From contig CAVFFP010000004.1 of the NCBI GenBank assembly GCA_963621825.1, positions 75,215-139,214 of the forward strand: a DNA stretch of 64,000 bases, read 5' to 3'. The notes beneath the pieces are model-generated. The model made no database searches and was not told the DNA's origin. It saw only the letters and a program-made list of their open reading frames with translations. The DNA comes from Enterosoma sp963621825. GTDB taxonomy: Bacteria > Bacillota_I > Bacilli_A > RFN20 > CAG-288. Each line of letters starts with the position of its first letter. Position 1 is the first letter of the stretch. The position numbers and the translations under genes were made by a program. Below, piece by piece: positions 53,134 through 62,289 of this stretch.

Positions 53134-55220
53134 AAACATCATTCAACGAGGTCCTTTATCAAAAGAGAATGGAAAAAGGCATGTCCAAAAAGGCATTTGC
53201 TAAGTTTTTAGGTGTCCCAACACTCTTCTACCGATATTATGAAAACGGATATGTCAAACCAGGAAAGAAATATATTGAACGTATTTCGGACAAACTTGAC
53301 ATCGATTATTCACTGAATTTTGTCGGTGCTGCCTCTTATCCGAGCGAACTTCCGGAGCGGATGACACGATTTGAAAAGTGGTATCGAACATTATTATCCA
53401 AACTTTGGGTCAAGATTGTCTTTGTCGTCTTCCTTCTTCTCTCTATCGCGACAATCGGTGTCAGCTTCTCAAAGAACAACGAGATCACAACTCATGCGGA
53501 TCAGTTCTACAGCGAGAAATATCTTCAGTTTATCAGTGAGGTACGAGAAAACGGTACGATGACCTTTTCTCTTCTTCATGAACTGACAAGACCAGAGATC
53601 CATATCTCTGATGACGAGAAGTATGTGTCGATATCTGCGTCCAGTGAGACATTTGCACTCCGCGATATCAATGCCTATATCCGATATAAAGGGGATAACA
53701 GCAGTCTCTATTATATTGTTCCGAATAGTGCAACTGGTGCTTTGTCTTATCTCTCTGTTCAGTATATAGACTATGTCACCTTGGAAAAGTATATTTCTAC
53801 TTTCAATATTGTCGATTCTAAATTTGTCTTCTCTAATGAAATCCGTATGGAAGACGGAAATACATTAGACGCCGCTTCTGATTTATATCCAACAATAAAA
53901 GAGAAGATGTTAAGCAAGATTGATCATGTGAATTCCGACTTTAACACTTTGATCAAGGAAAAGACAGGTATGGAATATGATTTCTATGGCGAACTGCTTG
54001 TCGATCATAAAGAGGGGGCAAATAAGAACCTCTTTGCTGAGATCATGTCCTTGACTATGGGTATCATCGGTATCGGACTTACCGGACTATTCCTCTTTGC
54101 TATCCTCTTCTCCTTCTTCTTTGGAATCAAGGAAGAAAAGAAGAAACTGGAACTTGAAAGAGTAGATGCGAAAGTTAATGATGAGGGCTCTGACAATGCA
54201 AGAGGATCGCCTGAAAAAGTCACCGCAAAACAGAAAGAGAATATAGCGATGATGAAAAAAGATATTCCTTTCTTCCCCTTCCTTCCTGAAACCGTCTTGG
54301 AAATCATCGGTATCTGTCTTATCGCGTTAGGATCGGTTCGAATCTTCCTGAACCTTGAGATGCTCTTCTATAGCTCTGGTGTCACACAGGAAATGTATAA
54401 CCAGACCTCTACGAATCTCTTCCGTCTATTCACGGTCGGCATGTTCTTACTCTACTTCATCGACTTCGATATCTTCTTGGACGATAGCCGAAGCTTAAGA
54501 AACTTCTTCCTCTATGGAATTGTATTCTTCGGTCTCTACTTCATTGAATGCATATTGATTGAATATCTCTCAAAGACAAGAGGACTTATCTTCATATTAC
54601 GAGATTATTATGTTGTTCCGAATAACTTTGGTACCATCTCCTGTTATTTCGGTATCATGTTCTTCCTCTTCTATACTCCAAAGGGAATCAATACAAAAAA
54701 GAAGACAGTCATCTTTAGACTTCTGTCTTTGATACCAATCGCATGGATTCTTGTCTCATCTGTCATCTTTGAGAATTACAAAGCCTTCGGATTGGAATTC
54801 AATACCTGGCAGCTTTACTTCTTCGATTCAGAAAGACCGCAGTTCTCATTGCTTTGTGTCTCGTATCTTGTCGGACTCTATCTGATAAGACTTTACTTCA
54901 AGAAAAAATACGGAGAAGAAGCGGCAAGAAGATTCTTCAATGGAAATAGATTCTACTACATCAAGAATATCTTCATCTGTCTGATTGTTACTGCGATTGC
55001 TGTAAACGAGTACTGCCTTAGAAATTACACAAGCAACATCAAAGGTATAGGTAGCTATTATCAGATTGTTTACCTGATTCCATTGCTCCTTTTCTATCAT
55101 CCACACTTGGGAAAACGTTGCAAACCGTTAGATTACTTCACTCTGATTCTGTATGGTCTCTTCTTCAGTTTTGGATATCTCTTAGCTGCTATTCTTATCC
55201 TTGCCATGGTATTAAGATGA
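53130..55220 (+). CDS. Membrane-bound XRE-family protein with about nine helices
   Basis: A 696-residue protein. The N-terminal about 65 residues form an XRE helix-turn-helix (KAFAKFLGVPTLFYRYYENGYVKP). A transmembrane helix at about 93-113 is followed by an extracellular domain of about 190 residues and then about eight more helices with a charged cytoplasmic loop around residues 335-385. This combination of a DNA-binding domain with a large polytopic region is unusual; it may be a one-component membrane sensor. It is coupled to the lipase-like gene, so the two probably work together. Confidence 0.72.
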   Translation: MKTSFNEVLYQKRMEKGMSKKAFAKFLGVPTLFYRYYENGYVKPGKKYIERISDKLDIDYSLNFVGAASYPSELPERMTRFEKWYRTLLSKLWVKIVFVVFLLLSIATIGVSFSKNNEITTHADQFYSEKYLQFISEVRENGTMTFSLLHELTRPEIHISDDEKYVSISASSETFALRDINAYIRYKGDNSSLYYIVPNSATGALSYLSVQYIDYVTLEKYISTFNIVDSKFVFSNEIRMEDGNTLDAASDLYPTIKEKMLSKIDHVNSDFNTLIKEKTGMEYDFYGELLVDHKEGANKNLFAEIMSLTMGIIGIGLTGLFLFAILFSFFFGIKEEKKKLELERVDAKVNDEGSDNARGSPEKVTAKQKENIAMMKKDIPFFPFLPETVLEIIGICLIALGSVRIFLNLEMLFYSSGVTQEMYNQTSTNLFRLFTVGMFLLYFIDFDIFLDDSRSLRNFFLYGIVFFGLYFIECILIEYLSKTRGLIFILRDYYVVPNNFGTISCYFGIMFFLFYTPKGINTKKKTVIFRLLSLIPIAWILVSSVIFENYKAFGLEFNTWQLYFFDSERPQFSLLCVSYLVGLYLIRLYFKKKYGEEAARRFFNGNRFYYIKNIFICLIVTAIAVNEYCLRNYTSNIKGIGSYYQIVYLIPLLLFYHPHLGKRCKPLDYFTLILYGLFFSFGYLLAAILILAMVLR

Positions 55221-55277
55221 ATAGACAAATCTATATAAAATAGATAGGTTGTCTGCTATAGAAGTGCCGGATCATAC

Positions 55278-55303
55278 AAAAAGCCCTCATCGGAGGGCTT
55301 TTT
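55278..55303 (+). terminator. Bidirectional terminator after the XRE membrane protein
   Basis: An 11-bp perfect hairpin (55278-55288 with 55293-55303) has a T tail and a loop of 4 bases. Confidence 0.85.
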
Positions 55304-55310
55304 AATATCA

Positions 55311-57077
55311 TTATTTGATTGCAGTTTCGAGCTTATCGACATCGTAGAAGGAAGTGTAATCGATAGCGATATCGACATCCTGTCCACCATCGACATTCTT
55401 TCCGTTAGAAGTGATGGAATAGTTAGAGGACATCGCCCAAATTCCACCATCGACAGCAACACTCGGAATGACGGCACAGTCGCCGCCACCGGATTTCTGA
55501 CCGATGATTTTGGCATAGCCTTTGTCTTTTGCAATACAGGGGAATGCGTTCGCACAGGAGAAGGAGAAACCAGAGGTTAGGATATAGAAGTTGTATTTTC
55601 CACTGTAAGAATCATTGTCAGCTGTGCTTCCGTCAAGGTTGTTATCATAATTGACTGCTTCTGTGATTACAGCACCTGTCTGCGTGTTGGTGACAGTGAT
55701 TTCAATCGGATCATCGGTTAAGAAGGATAAGGCTTCTGCCAGTGCCTGAGCGGCGCCTCCGCCATTGAGACTGATGTCGAAGATGACGTTTTTGACAGAG
55801 GTTTCTGTGGAAATTTTCTGGAAGGAATTGTAGAAGTTTGCGAATGTGCTGATTGTATCCTCCGCAACATTGTCTTTTGACAAAGTCGTAGCATGCGTGT
55901 TAAAGGAATCAAAATGGATGACAGCAGTTTGTTTAGAAGCGGAAAATTCCAAAAGTTCCGTGTCTTTTTTGCGGAGTGCGGTTAATGTCGTATACGTCTG
56001 CATTGTGGTCGTGTATCTTGTATCATAGTTGAGTATCAATGCCATAAGACCTTTGTCGATTGTATAGTCGAATGTACTTGTCAATCCACGATGATAGAAG
56101 ATAGTGTGTCCGCCATCATGGAATATCTCAATGACCGCTTTTGCCAGTGCTGCATTCGCAACATCGGAATCCGTGGATAAAAGTCCTTCCTTCAATCCGA
56201 GTTGAGATAACTTCTGATCGAGGTCAGAGATATTCAAACGAGAGAGGTGACCGTTGTAGTTCTCCATCTCGAAGAGGAAGCTTCCGTAGAAGTAGTTCAC
56301 ATAAGAGGGAGTGCGTGTCTTATTGCTGAGGCATCCGGAATAGAACATCTTTCCGAAGTTATTGAGCTCCTTGGTCGTGCTATCGACAAAGCCAGTAGGT
56401 GTGACGAGATAATAGTCATCTCCATTGAATGCGCTGCGCATGAAAATCGGAGAGAGAACGATGTTCTCTAATACAGCGAAAGGCGCATAGATCTTGTCGT
56501 TGTAGGAGACAAGCTTCATGGAATAACGGTTTAAATCAAAGGTGATTTCTTTTCCTTTTGTATAGACCGTCTTTGCTGTATCTAGCTTTGCGATGCTATC
56601 GGTTGCGGCATCCACCATATCGATGGGGGTCTTTAAGGATGATGTGTAATTGGTGAACTGATCTAGATCCGATGTGGTAAGCTTGTTGTTCTTTACATCG
56701 AAGACAAGGGAGGTGTCAGAGAAACGATTGGTTACAACACCATTAGAGACATCGAAGAAATCCGGTGAGTTTTCCATCAAGGATTTGGAGAAGAAGTTGA
56801 CGAAGAAATCGTTCAGCTCGATGTAAGGGACGTCTCCAATCTCTGTGAAGAAGACAGTGGGAAGCGTGACTTTCGTCACTTCATTGAAATAGAATTTTGC
56901 GTTATCGAGTTTCTTTGAGATGTGATAGTCGGATGTTGCTGAGGTAGAAGAGGTTTCTCTTTTCTGTGTATCACTATTTCCGGTTGTCTGACTATCTGTT
57001 GTTATCGAATCTTTGTTGGACTGACAGGAGATGAGTAGGAAGGGGATAAAACTGATGATCCATAATTTGTGTTTCAT
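55311..57077 (-). CDS. S41-like peptidase lipoprotein
   Basis: A 588-residue predicted lipoprotein (lipobox LISC). The C-terminal region has the S41 core (VIFDISLNGGGAAQALAEAL) and the active-site segment YILTSGFSFSCANAFP, with Ser in the position of the S41 nucleophile. It may cleave proteins or peptides at the surface. Its N-terminal half is unassigned. A Cys occurs directly after the candidate Ser, which is not typical. Confidence 0.72.
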   Translation of the reverse strand: MKHKLWIISFIPFLLISCQSNKDSITTDSQTTGNSDTQKRETSSTSATSDYHISKKLDNAKFYFNEVTKVTLPTVFFTEIGDVPYIELNDFFVNFFSKSLMENSPDFFDVSNGVVTNRFSDTSLVFDVKNNKLTTSDLDQFTNYTSSLKTPIDMVDAATDSIAKLDTAKTVYTKGKEITFDLNRYSMKLVSYNDKIYAPFAVLENIVLSPIFMRSAFNGDDYYLVTPTGFVDSTTKELNNFGKMFYSGCLSNKTRTPSYVNYFYGSFLFEMENYNGHLSRLNISDLDQKLSQLGLKEGLLSTDSDVANAALAKAVIEIFHDGGHTIFYHRGLTSTFDYTIDKGLMALILNYDTRYTTTMQTYTTLTALRKKDTELLEFSASKQTAVIHFDSFNTHATTLSKDNVAEDTISTFANFYNSFQKISTETSVKNVIFDISLNGGGAAQALAEALSFLTDDPIEITVTNTQTGAVITEAVNYDNNLDGSTADNDSYSGKYNFYILTSGFSFSCANAFPCIAKDKGYAKIIGQKSGGGDCAVIPSVAVDGGIWAMSSNYSITSNGKNVDGGQDVDIAIDYTSFYDVDKLETAIK

Positions 57078-57118
57078 GGTTTGTTTCCTTTCTAGGGTTA
57101 TTCTATTTTACTAAAAAT

Positions 57119-57250
57119 CAACATATAATGAAAGATTCATTTAATGTTGTCTGAGGATGGAAAATCAACTTTTAAGTAAGCGCTTTACTGAATGCGGAGA
57201 ATTAATAGACAATCATTATTCTTTAAACCAACCTTAAAAATATGATATAT
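57119..57250. promoter_or_regulatory. Divergent leader of protease lipoprotein genes with cre-like palindrome and inverted repeat
   Basis: An inverted repeat (CAACATATAATG at 57119 with CATTTAATGTTG at 57138) and the near-palindrome AGTAAGCGCTTTACT at 57175-57189 lie between the divergent S41-like gene and the M6-like gene. The AAGCGCTTT core is also found upstream of the lipoprotein operons at 16942 and 25131. Regulation is inferred. Confidence 0.5.
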
Positions 57251-57281
57251 TAGCGCGTAATTAATTAATAAGGAGAGAATG

Positions 57282-59531
57282 ATGTCAAAATTCAAAACTG
57301 CGATTTCATTCGGTCTTTCTTTCTTATTGTTTGCTACAGCCTCTTGTTCTGGAAACGATACCTCTTCTCATATCAGTGAGACAGAGAAGAATCAGACTAC
57401 AGGACTGACTGTCACAGCACTGAAAAAAGAATATGACCAATACGAGACTTTCCTCTATTCTTCATTGAAAGTCGACAAACTCTATTATACCGATGGCACA
57501 TTGACAAAGACGGAAGAAAACTTCAAGGATTTCACCGTCATTGACAAAAATGGAACTGTCATCAAAGACAAGGATAAGATCACTTCCGATATCTTCGGAG
57601 AAGAGGTTGAATTCTATGTTCAGGCTACAGGATGCGAAAAGCAAAGTTTCAAACTGACAATCAACAGAGCCAAGAAGTTCTCTCAGACTCTGAAGGTCAC
57701 TGCTCCTAGTAAGAGCCAGTACAAGATTGGTGATAAAGTTGATCTGACAGGTCTTACCGTTCAGGTGGAAACCAGTTACTATACTGGAACGGACAACTAT
57801 AAGAACAGAATCGATACCTTGACAGATGATGAGTATACGATCGATGTCAACGGAGATTCCATCGATTCCTTCACTGTGGATGGATATGGAGTCTATACGG
57901 TCAACATCGGATATTCCTCCTTCTCCTCAGTCGGTCAGGAAAAGCTTCTCCATTCCGAGTTCTATCTCTATTGTGCTCATGAGTCGATCTCGACAGAACC
58001 TGTCGATTACTCCGACAGAACTGATAACGATTGGGAAGATGACAATCGCGAAGTCACCATCGAAATCAAGAACACGAACAAGAACAATACTGACAAAGGT
58101 TATCTCTCTCCGGATGAGATAGCCACGCCGAAGAATCTCTTCGACTATGGACAGAATAATGCACAGAACTGGCAGTATTCTCCTGGTACCGGTAATGTTC
58201 CTTTCCTGATTATCCCTGTCGTCATCCCTGGCTATGATAGATTAGCCACATCTGACTTATGGAATACGATCAACAACGCCTTCTTTGCGGATAGCAACGA
58301 CATCCCATTTGAATCCTTGAGATCCTATTACTCTAAGTCCTCTCATGGGAAACTCAATATCACAGGAACGGTCACGGATTACTTCTTCCCTGAGAGGGAG
58401 ACAGAAGACTTCAGCACTTACTTCGACTTTGCAAATCCGACCAAGCATATGGAGGATTTCATCGAGGAGGCGCTTGACTGGGCTAAGAACACCTATGATC
58501 TCGATCTTACCAAATACGATAGCGATCATAACGGAATCATCGATGGAGCCTGGTTTGTCTATGTCTATGATCAACAAAGCACGGACATCATGAATTTCTG
58601 GGCCTATTCTTCTACAACGGGAATTGTCGGAACTCCGGAAGATCCGAAGATCAACAACTTCGGATGGTTAGGAAGCACGTTCTTACTCAATTCCGCAGGC
58701 GAAGACAAAGGAAATGACGGACATGTCATCATCCATGAATCCGGACATATGTTCGGCTTATCCGACTATTACTCCTACAATCAGACAACGAACGACCGCT
58801 ATGCTCCGTTAGGAAGAGCGGATATGATGGATAACAACTGCTCCGATCAGAATCCTTTCTCTAAACTGATGATGGGATGGCAGAAGCCCTATGTCGTAAC
58901 CGGTAACTGCACCATCACACTGAAAGCGGATCAGAACTTAGATCAGTGCATCCTCATCCCTTATGATGATCTTGATTATTCTTCCTCCTCTTATCAGAAA
59001 GATGATCTTACGGATATCAACCTCTTTGATGAATATCTTCTCATCGATTTCTATACGGACAAGAATCTGAATGAGAAAGGATATGAGCAGTATTCTGTCG
59101 ACTCCATCAAAGGATATGGTGTCAGAATCTATCATGTCGATAACCGTCTTGCAAAAGTTCTGACTAGAAGAAGTGATGATACCTATGAATCCGAACTCGT
59201 TTCTCCGGAAGAGGGTCTTAGACTCTTAGGAGAGAACAATCATGACATCATCAAAGCAATCAGCAATACGGAAAGCGGAGAAAGATGTGAATCGACACGC
59301 TTTGGACTTCCTTCTACTGCAAATTATTATGATGAGATTCGTCTCATCTATGCGGACAAGAGTTATGCCTCTTACCGCAATTATGCGAAGACTTCCTCTC
59401 TCTTTGCTCCCAATGGAGACCTCTCAGTCAATTCTACTTTCAGCTTAGAAGACTATAAGAGTCAGTTCGTCGATGGAAAGTTTGATTCCGGAAAAGACTT
59501 CAATTATACCGTGAATATCTTGAACTACTAA
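57282..59531 (+). CDS. M6-like metalloprotease lipoprotein
   Basis: A 749-residue predicted lipoprotein (lipobox TASC) with an Ig-like region (about 130-230) and a zinc protease domain. The zinc motif is HESGHMFGLSDYYS, with later YAPLGRADMMDNN and NPFSKLMMGW segments of the M6/InhA type. It may act on proteins at the cell surface. The second ATG (57282) is chosen because it stands 6 bases after AGGAG; ATG 57279 is a 3-base-closer alternative. It is followed after 14 bp by another lipoprotein gene. Confidence 0.82.
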   Translation: MSKFKTAISFGLSFLLFATASCSGNDTSSHISETEKNQTTGLTVTALKKEYDQYETFLYSSLKVDKLYYTDGTLTKTEENFKDFTVIDKNGTVIKDKDKITSDIFGEEVEFYVQATGCEKQSFKLTINRAKKFSQTLKVTAPSKSQYKIGDKVDLTGLTVQVETSYYTGTDNYKNRIDTLTDDEYTIDVNGDSIDSFTVDGYGVYTVNIGYSSFSSVGQEKLLHSEFYLYCAHESISTEPVDYSDRTDNDWEDDNREVTIEIKNTNKNNTDKGYLSPDEIATPKNLFDYGQNNAQNWQYSPGTGNVPFLIIPVVIPGYDRLATSDLWNTINNAFFADSNDIPFESLRSYYSKSSHGKLNITGTVTDYFFPERETEDFSTYFDFANPTKHMEDFIEEALDWAKNTYDLDLTKYDSDHNGIIDGAWFVYVYDQQSTDIMNFWAYSSTTGIVGTPEDPKINNFGWLGSTFLLNSAGEDKGNDGHVIIHESGHMFGLSDYYSYNQTTNDRYAPLGRADMMDNNCSDQNPFSKLMMGWQKPYVVTGNCTITLKADQNLDQCILIPYDDLDYSSSSYQKDDLTDINLFDEYLLIDFYTDKNLNEKGYEQYSVDSIKGYGVRIYHVDNRLAKVLTRRSDDTYESELVSPEEGLRLLGENNHDIIKAISNTESGERCESTRFGLPSTANYYDEIRLIYADKSYASYRNYAKTSSLFAPNGDLSVNSTFSLEDYKSQFVDGKFDSGKDFNYTVNILNY

Positions 59532-59545
59532 AAAGGAGAAAAAAC

Positions 59546-61939
59546 ATGAAAAGAAAGAATCTGAAACTCATTTCCCTTCTTGCTCTTGTCACCATGATGG
59601 CATCCTGTGGCGAGAAGACATCCGACACCACGTCTAACAACACAGGAAACACTGCTGACACCACCACAACCGATAAGAAGCACACTTACGACAATACGAT
59701 CTATGGTATCACCGATTACCTGATTGATGCTGCCAATGCGGACAACTACACCGTCAGCTATTATTACGAGGATGAAGAAGCCTACTTCAAGTATGATTCC
59801 TACTATGTCTATGGTTCTTTGATCGATGGCGGATACATTGTCGTTGACAATTTCTTCTCTGAGGGAGAAGGAGCTTTATTCTCTTTTTCCAACAACGAAG
59901 AAGAGAAGTCTGTCGACTTAGGAACTATCTACGCTCTTCAGTCTTCTGGAAAGGTCTATTATCCTGGCTCGACATTGACCGTCAATCCTTTGAAGTATTA
60001 CACCGCCGAAGATGGCATTGGCGGTTTGATCTATGACTCTCTCTTCACCGAAGAGAACGGAAAGATCATCTCTACCGATAAGACTTTCAACTATTATCTT
60101 GCTGCCTTAAGCGGATATCAGAGCTATATCGAGGAAGGAGATTCCCCGGCTATCTCTCTGAAGTATCAGAACAATACTCTCATCTGCAACCTTATGGTTT
60201 ACGATGAGGACAATACAACACTCATCGATTATCAGGGTGCCGACTTCGTTATCTCTGATGTCGGAACAACAACATTCGCAAACGGCTCTAACTTCCTGAA
60301 GTACAGCGCCGCTGACTTTGCTTCCTCCCCGGCGTTCGAAAACAAGAACTGCCCGGAACTTCTCTCTGACAAGTGGTCTTTGGATATCACCCGTTCCACA
60401 ATCAACAAGGACAATTCCAAGTCTGTCACCGCTACCGTTCAGTACAATTTCGATAACGAGACAGAGAAGAAGGGTGTCAGCTGGGAACAATTCGATAAGA
60501 ACGGAGTTCTCTTATATACCCTCTGCTATCAGTTAGATGCAAAAGGACTCTATTCCTCTTCTATCAACAATATGAATGAGGTCATCAAGGAATACTATCA
60601 GGGTGAAAGCATCACCGCCTTCCAGGACTTCAAGAACTACTTCACACCAGAACTTTGGAAGAAGGATTCCGATAATACCTATAAGTATTATGGTCTTGAT
60701 GCCGCTACGATCCTTTATGATCTGACAATGTGGCAGATGGATAGCGTTCAGGTTTTAGATCTTACTGCTCATACAGAGAAGAAGGATGGTGTCGATCTCA
60801 TCAAGTCCTTCTCCGCTACCCTTTATACTCCGACCTATACCATGAGCGGAACGACTGTCGCTGAAAAGTACGAGTATGTTGAAGTTGAAATCAATAACCC
60901 TGCCAGAGACATCAATACCACTCTTGCTGACAAGCTTCCGGACAATGTTCCTGGTGTCACCGATAGACTTGAGACGGCCATCGATCGCTTCAACGATGAT
61001 AATAAGTCCTATAAGGTTCACACAGAACAGTATGATACCATCAATCAGTACACTTATATGACAGCCGATGAGACCTTCATGAAGGACTATTATCTCAATA
61101 AGACAACAAAGGATAATGTCACTGTCTACAGAGGCATGAAGATGGTCGGAGATCAGATTCTCTACTTCAGAGTGATTAACGGTGAAGTCAAGGCCACCTC
61201 TTCTCTTAGCAATCACGACACCGTTCTCAATCAGAGAAAGGAATGGAACTGCTCTCCTGCCGTTTATGAAAAGGAAGAAGGAACCGAAAACACCTTCCAT
61301 CCGAACGGAAACGTCAAACTCATTCCGGAGAACATGCCACTTCAGGCAATCGATACTCCTAGCAACATCAAGGTTACATTGAATGATTCCGGTGTTTCGA
61401 AGGACTATGTCAATAACATCACCTATCGTGTTTCTACCTTTGCTGGATACATCGTTGACGACTACACCCTTACCTATGATTGGGGAGAAGACGGAAGTGA
61501 TGTCACACTTGATTCTGATATTGCCACAAAGGTCGAAGCACTTCAGCCTCTTGCGGAAGACGAGCTTCCTAAGACCTGGGCTGAGGATCTCTCCGGTGTC
61601 GATAAGGTTCTCAAATCCGGTGGATTCTCTGATGAGCAGATTGCCGCTATCCCGTATCTCTATATGCCTGCCTGCTCTGGCAACTACAAGACCTTCAATT
61701 TAGGTGCTATCCGTATCTGCTCCTCTGGTGATGTCAATCAGCCTGAGAGCATCAGAAAACAGTTCCAGACAGATTATCTGAACTTGATGACTTCTCAGGA
61801 GATGGTTGATGCTGGTTGGGTCAGATCCGAAGGCAATGAGGAAATCCCTCTCTTCAAGAACACTAAACTTGAAATCACAATGCTTGTTGGAACTGAAGCT
61901 GATTACGGCATTACCTGCTATCCTTACATCGTTGAATAA
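59546..61939 (+). CDS. Lipoprotein of unknown function downstream of the M6 protease
   Basis: A 797-residue predicted lipoprotein (signal ending MASC) with a Thr/Asn-rich linker. It has no recognised motif. Its start follows an AAAGGAG 14 bp after the M6-like gene, so the two are co-transcribed and the protein may act with the protease, for instance as a substrate-binding or processed partner; this is inferred. Confidence 0.8.
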   Translation: MKRKNLKLISLLALVTMMASCGEKTSDTTSNNTGNTADTTTTDKKHTYDNTIYGITDYLIDAANADNYTVSYYYEDEEAYFKYDSYYVYGSLIDGGYIVVDNFFSEGEGALFSFSNNEEEKSVDLGTIYALQSSGKVYYPGSTLTVNPLKYYTAEDGIGGLIYDSLFTEENGKIISTDKTFNYYLAALSGYQSYIEEGDSPAISLKYQNNTLICNLMVYDEDNTTLIDYQGADFVISDVGTTTFANGSNFLKYSAADFASSPAFENKNCPELLSDKWSLDITRSTINKDNSKSVTATVQYNFDNETEKKGVSWEQFDKNGVLLYTLCYQLDAKGLYSSSINNMNEVIKEYYQGESITAFQDFKNYFTPELWKKDSDNTYKYYGLDAATILYDLTMWQMDSVQVLDLTAHTEKKDGVDLIKSFSATLYTPTYTMSGTTVAEKYEYVEVEINNPARDINTTLADKLPDNVPGVTDRLETAIDRFNDDNKSYKVHTEQYDTINQYTYMTADETFMKDYYLNKTTKDNVTVYRGMKMVGDQILYFRVINGEVKATSSLSNHDTVLNQRKEWNCSPAVYEKEEGTENTFHPNGNVKLIPENMPLQAIDTPSNIKVTLNDSGVSKDYVNNITYRVSTFAGYIVDDYTLTYDWGEDGSDVTLDSDIATKVEALQPLAEDELPKTWAEDLSGVDKVLKSGGFSDEQIAAIPYLYMPACSGNYKTFNLGAIRICSSGDVNQPESIRKQFQTDYLNLMTSQEMVDAGWVRSEGNEEIPLFKNTKLEITMLVGTEADYGITCYPYIVE

Positions 61940-61949
61940 TCGATAAATC

Positions 61950-61995
61950 AAAGGACTTTGACGCTATCAAAATGATGGCAGAGAAGTCCTTTTTC
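61950..61995 (+). terminator. Terminator of the protease/lipoprotein operon
   Basis: A 9-bp stem (61950-61958 with 61984-61992) with a T-rich tail. Confidence 0.7.
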
Positions 61996-62095
61996 TGTCT
62001 GTGTCTGAATCAACAGCCGGCTGATGAGAGTACTTAGACCTTGGACGGATATTTCTAGTTTATTGGTTTTAATTAAAATCGAACTGTTTTTTGAT

Positions 62096-62289
62096 AAAAG
62101 TGACGAAAAGCAGTTAAAAAATTGTCTTATTTTTCTTTCCGAGAGTTGTAGAAAAACGAATTTTCTGTCATTTCATTTAGAAAATGCAACTAAACTGTGC
62201 AAATTTCATTTAGAAAATGCAACCAATCGTTTGAAATTTCATTTAGAAAATGCTATATTTTTAAAAGGAAATGTGTAATAGAGGTTTCA
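62096..62289. other. AT-rich leader upstream of the DUF4143 ATPase
   Basis: A 194-bp leader that contains the 33-bp-period repeats and no supported gene. The short open frames across it follow from the repeats and are not called. Confidence 0.6.
62171..62253 (+). repeat. Three direct repeats with a 33-bp period upstream of the DUF4143 ATPase
   Basis: The unit TTTCATTTAGAAAATGCAAC (20 bp, the third copy 17 bp) begins at 62171, 62204 and 62237, exactly 33 bp apart, with 13-bp unrelated spacers. The last copy ends 37 bp before the chosen start codon. This may be an operator array or a recombination/replication-associated repeat. Confidence 0.85.

Noticed and set aside
60755..61300. A 181-codon open frame on the - strand
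   Set aside because: Antisense to the 797-residue lipoprotein and without a start site or motif.
62171..62253. CRISPR-like array
   Set aside because: Only three 20-bp repeats with 13-bp spacers and no cas genes; the period and spacer lengths do not fit CRISPR.
62024..62278. An 84-codon open frame across the 33-bp repeats
   Set aside because: The repeat period of 33 is a multiple of three, so frames stay open by repetition; there is no ribosome binding site and the sequence has no protein features.
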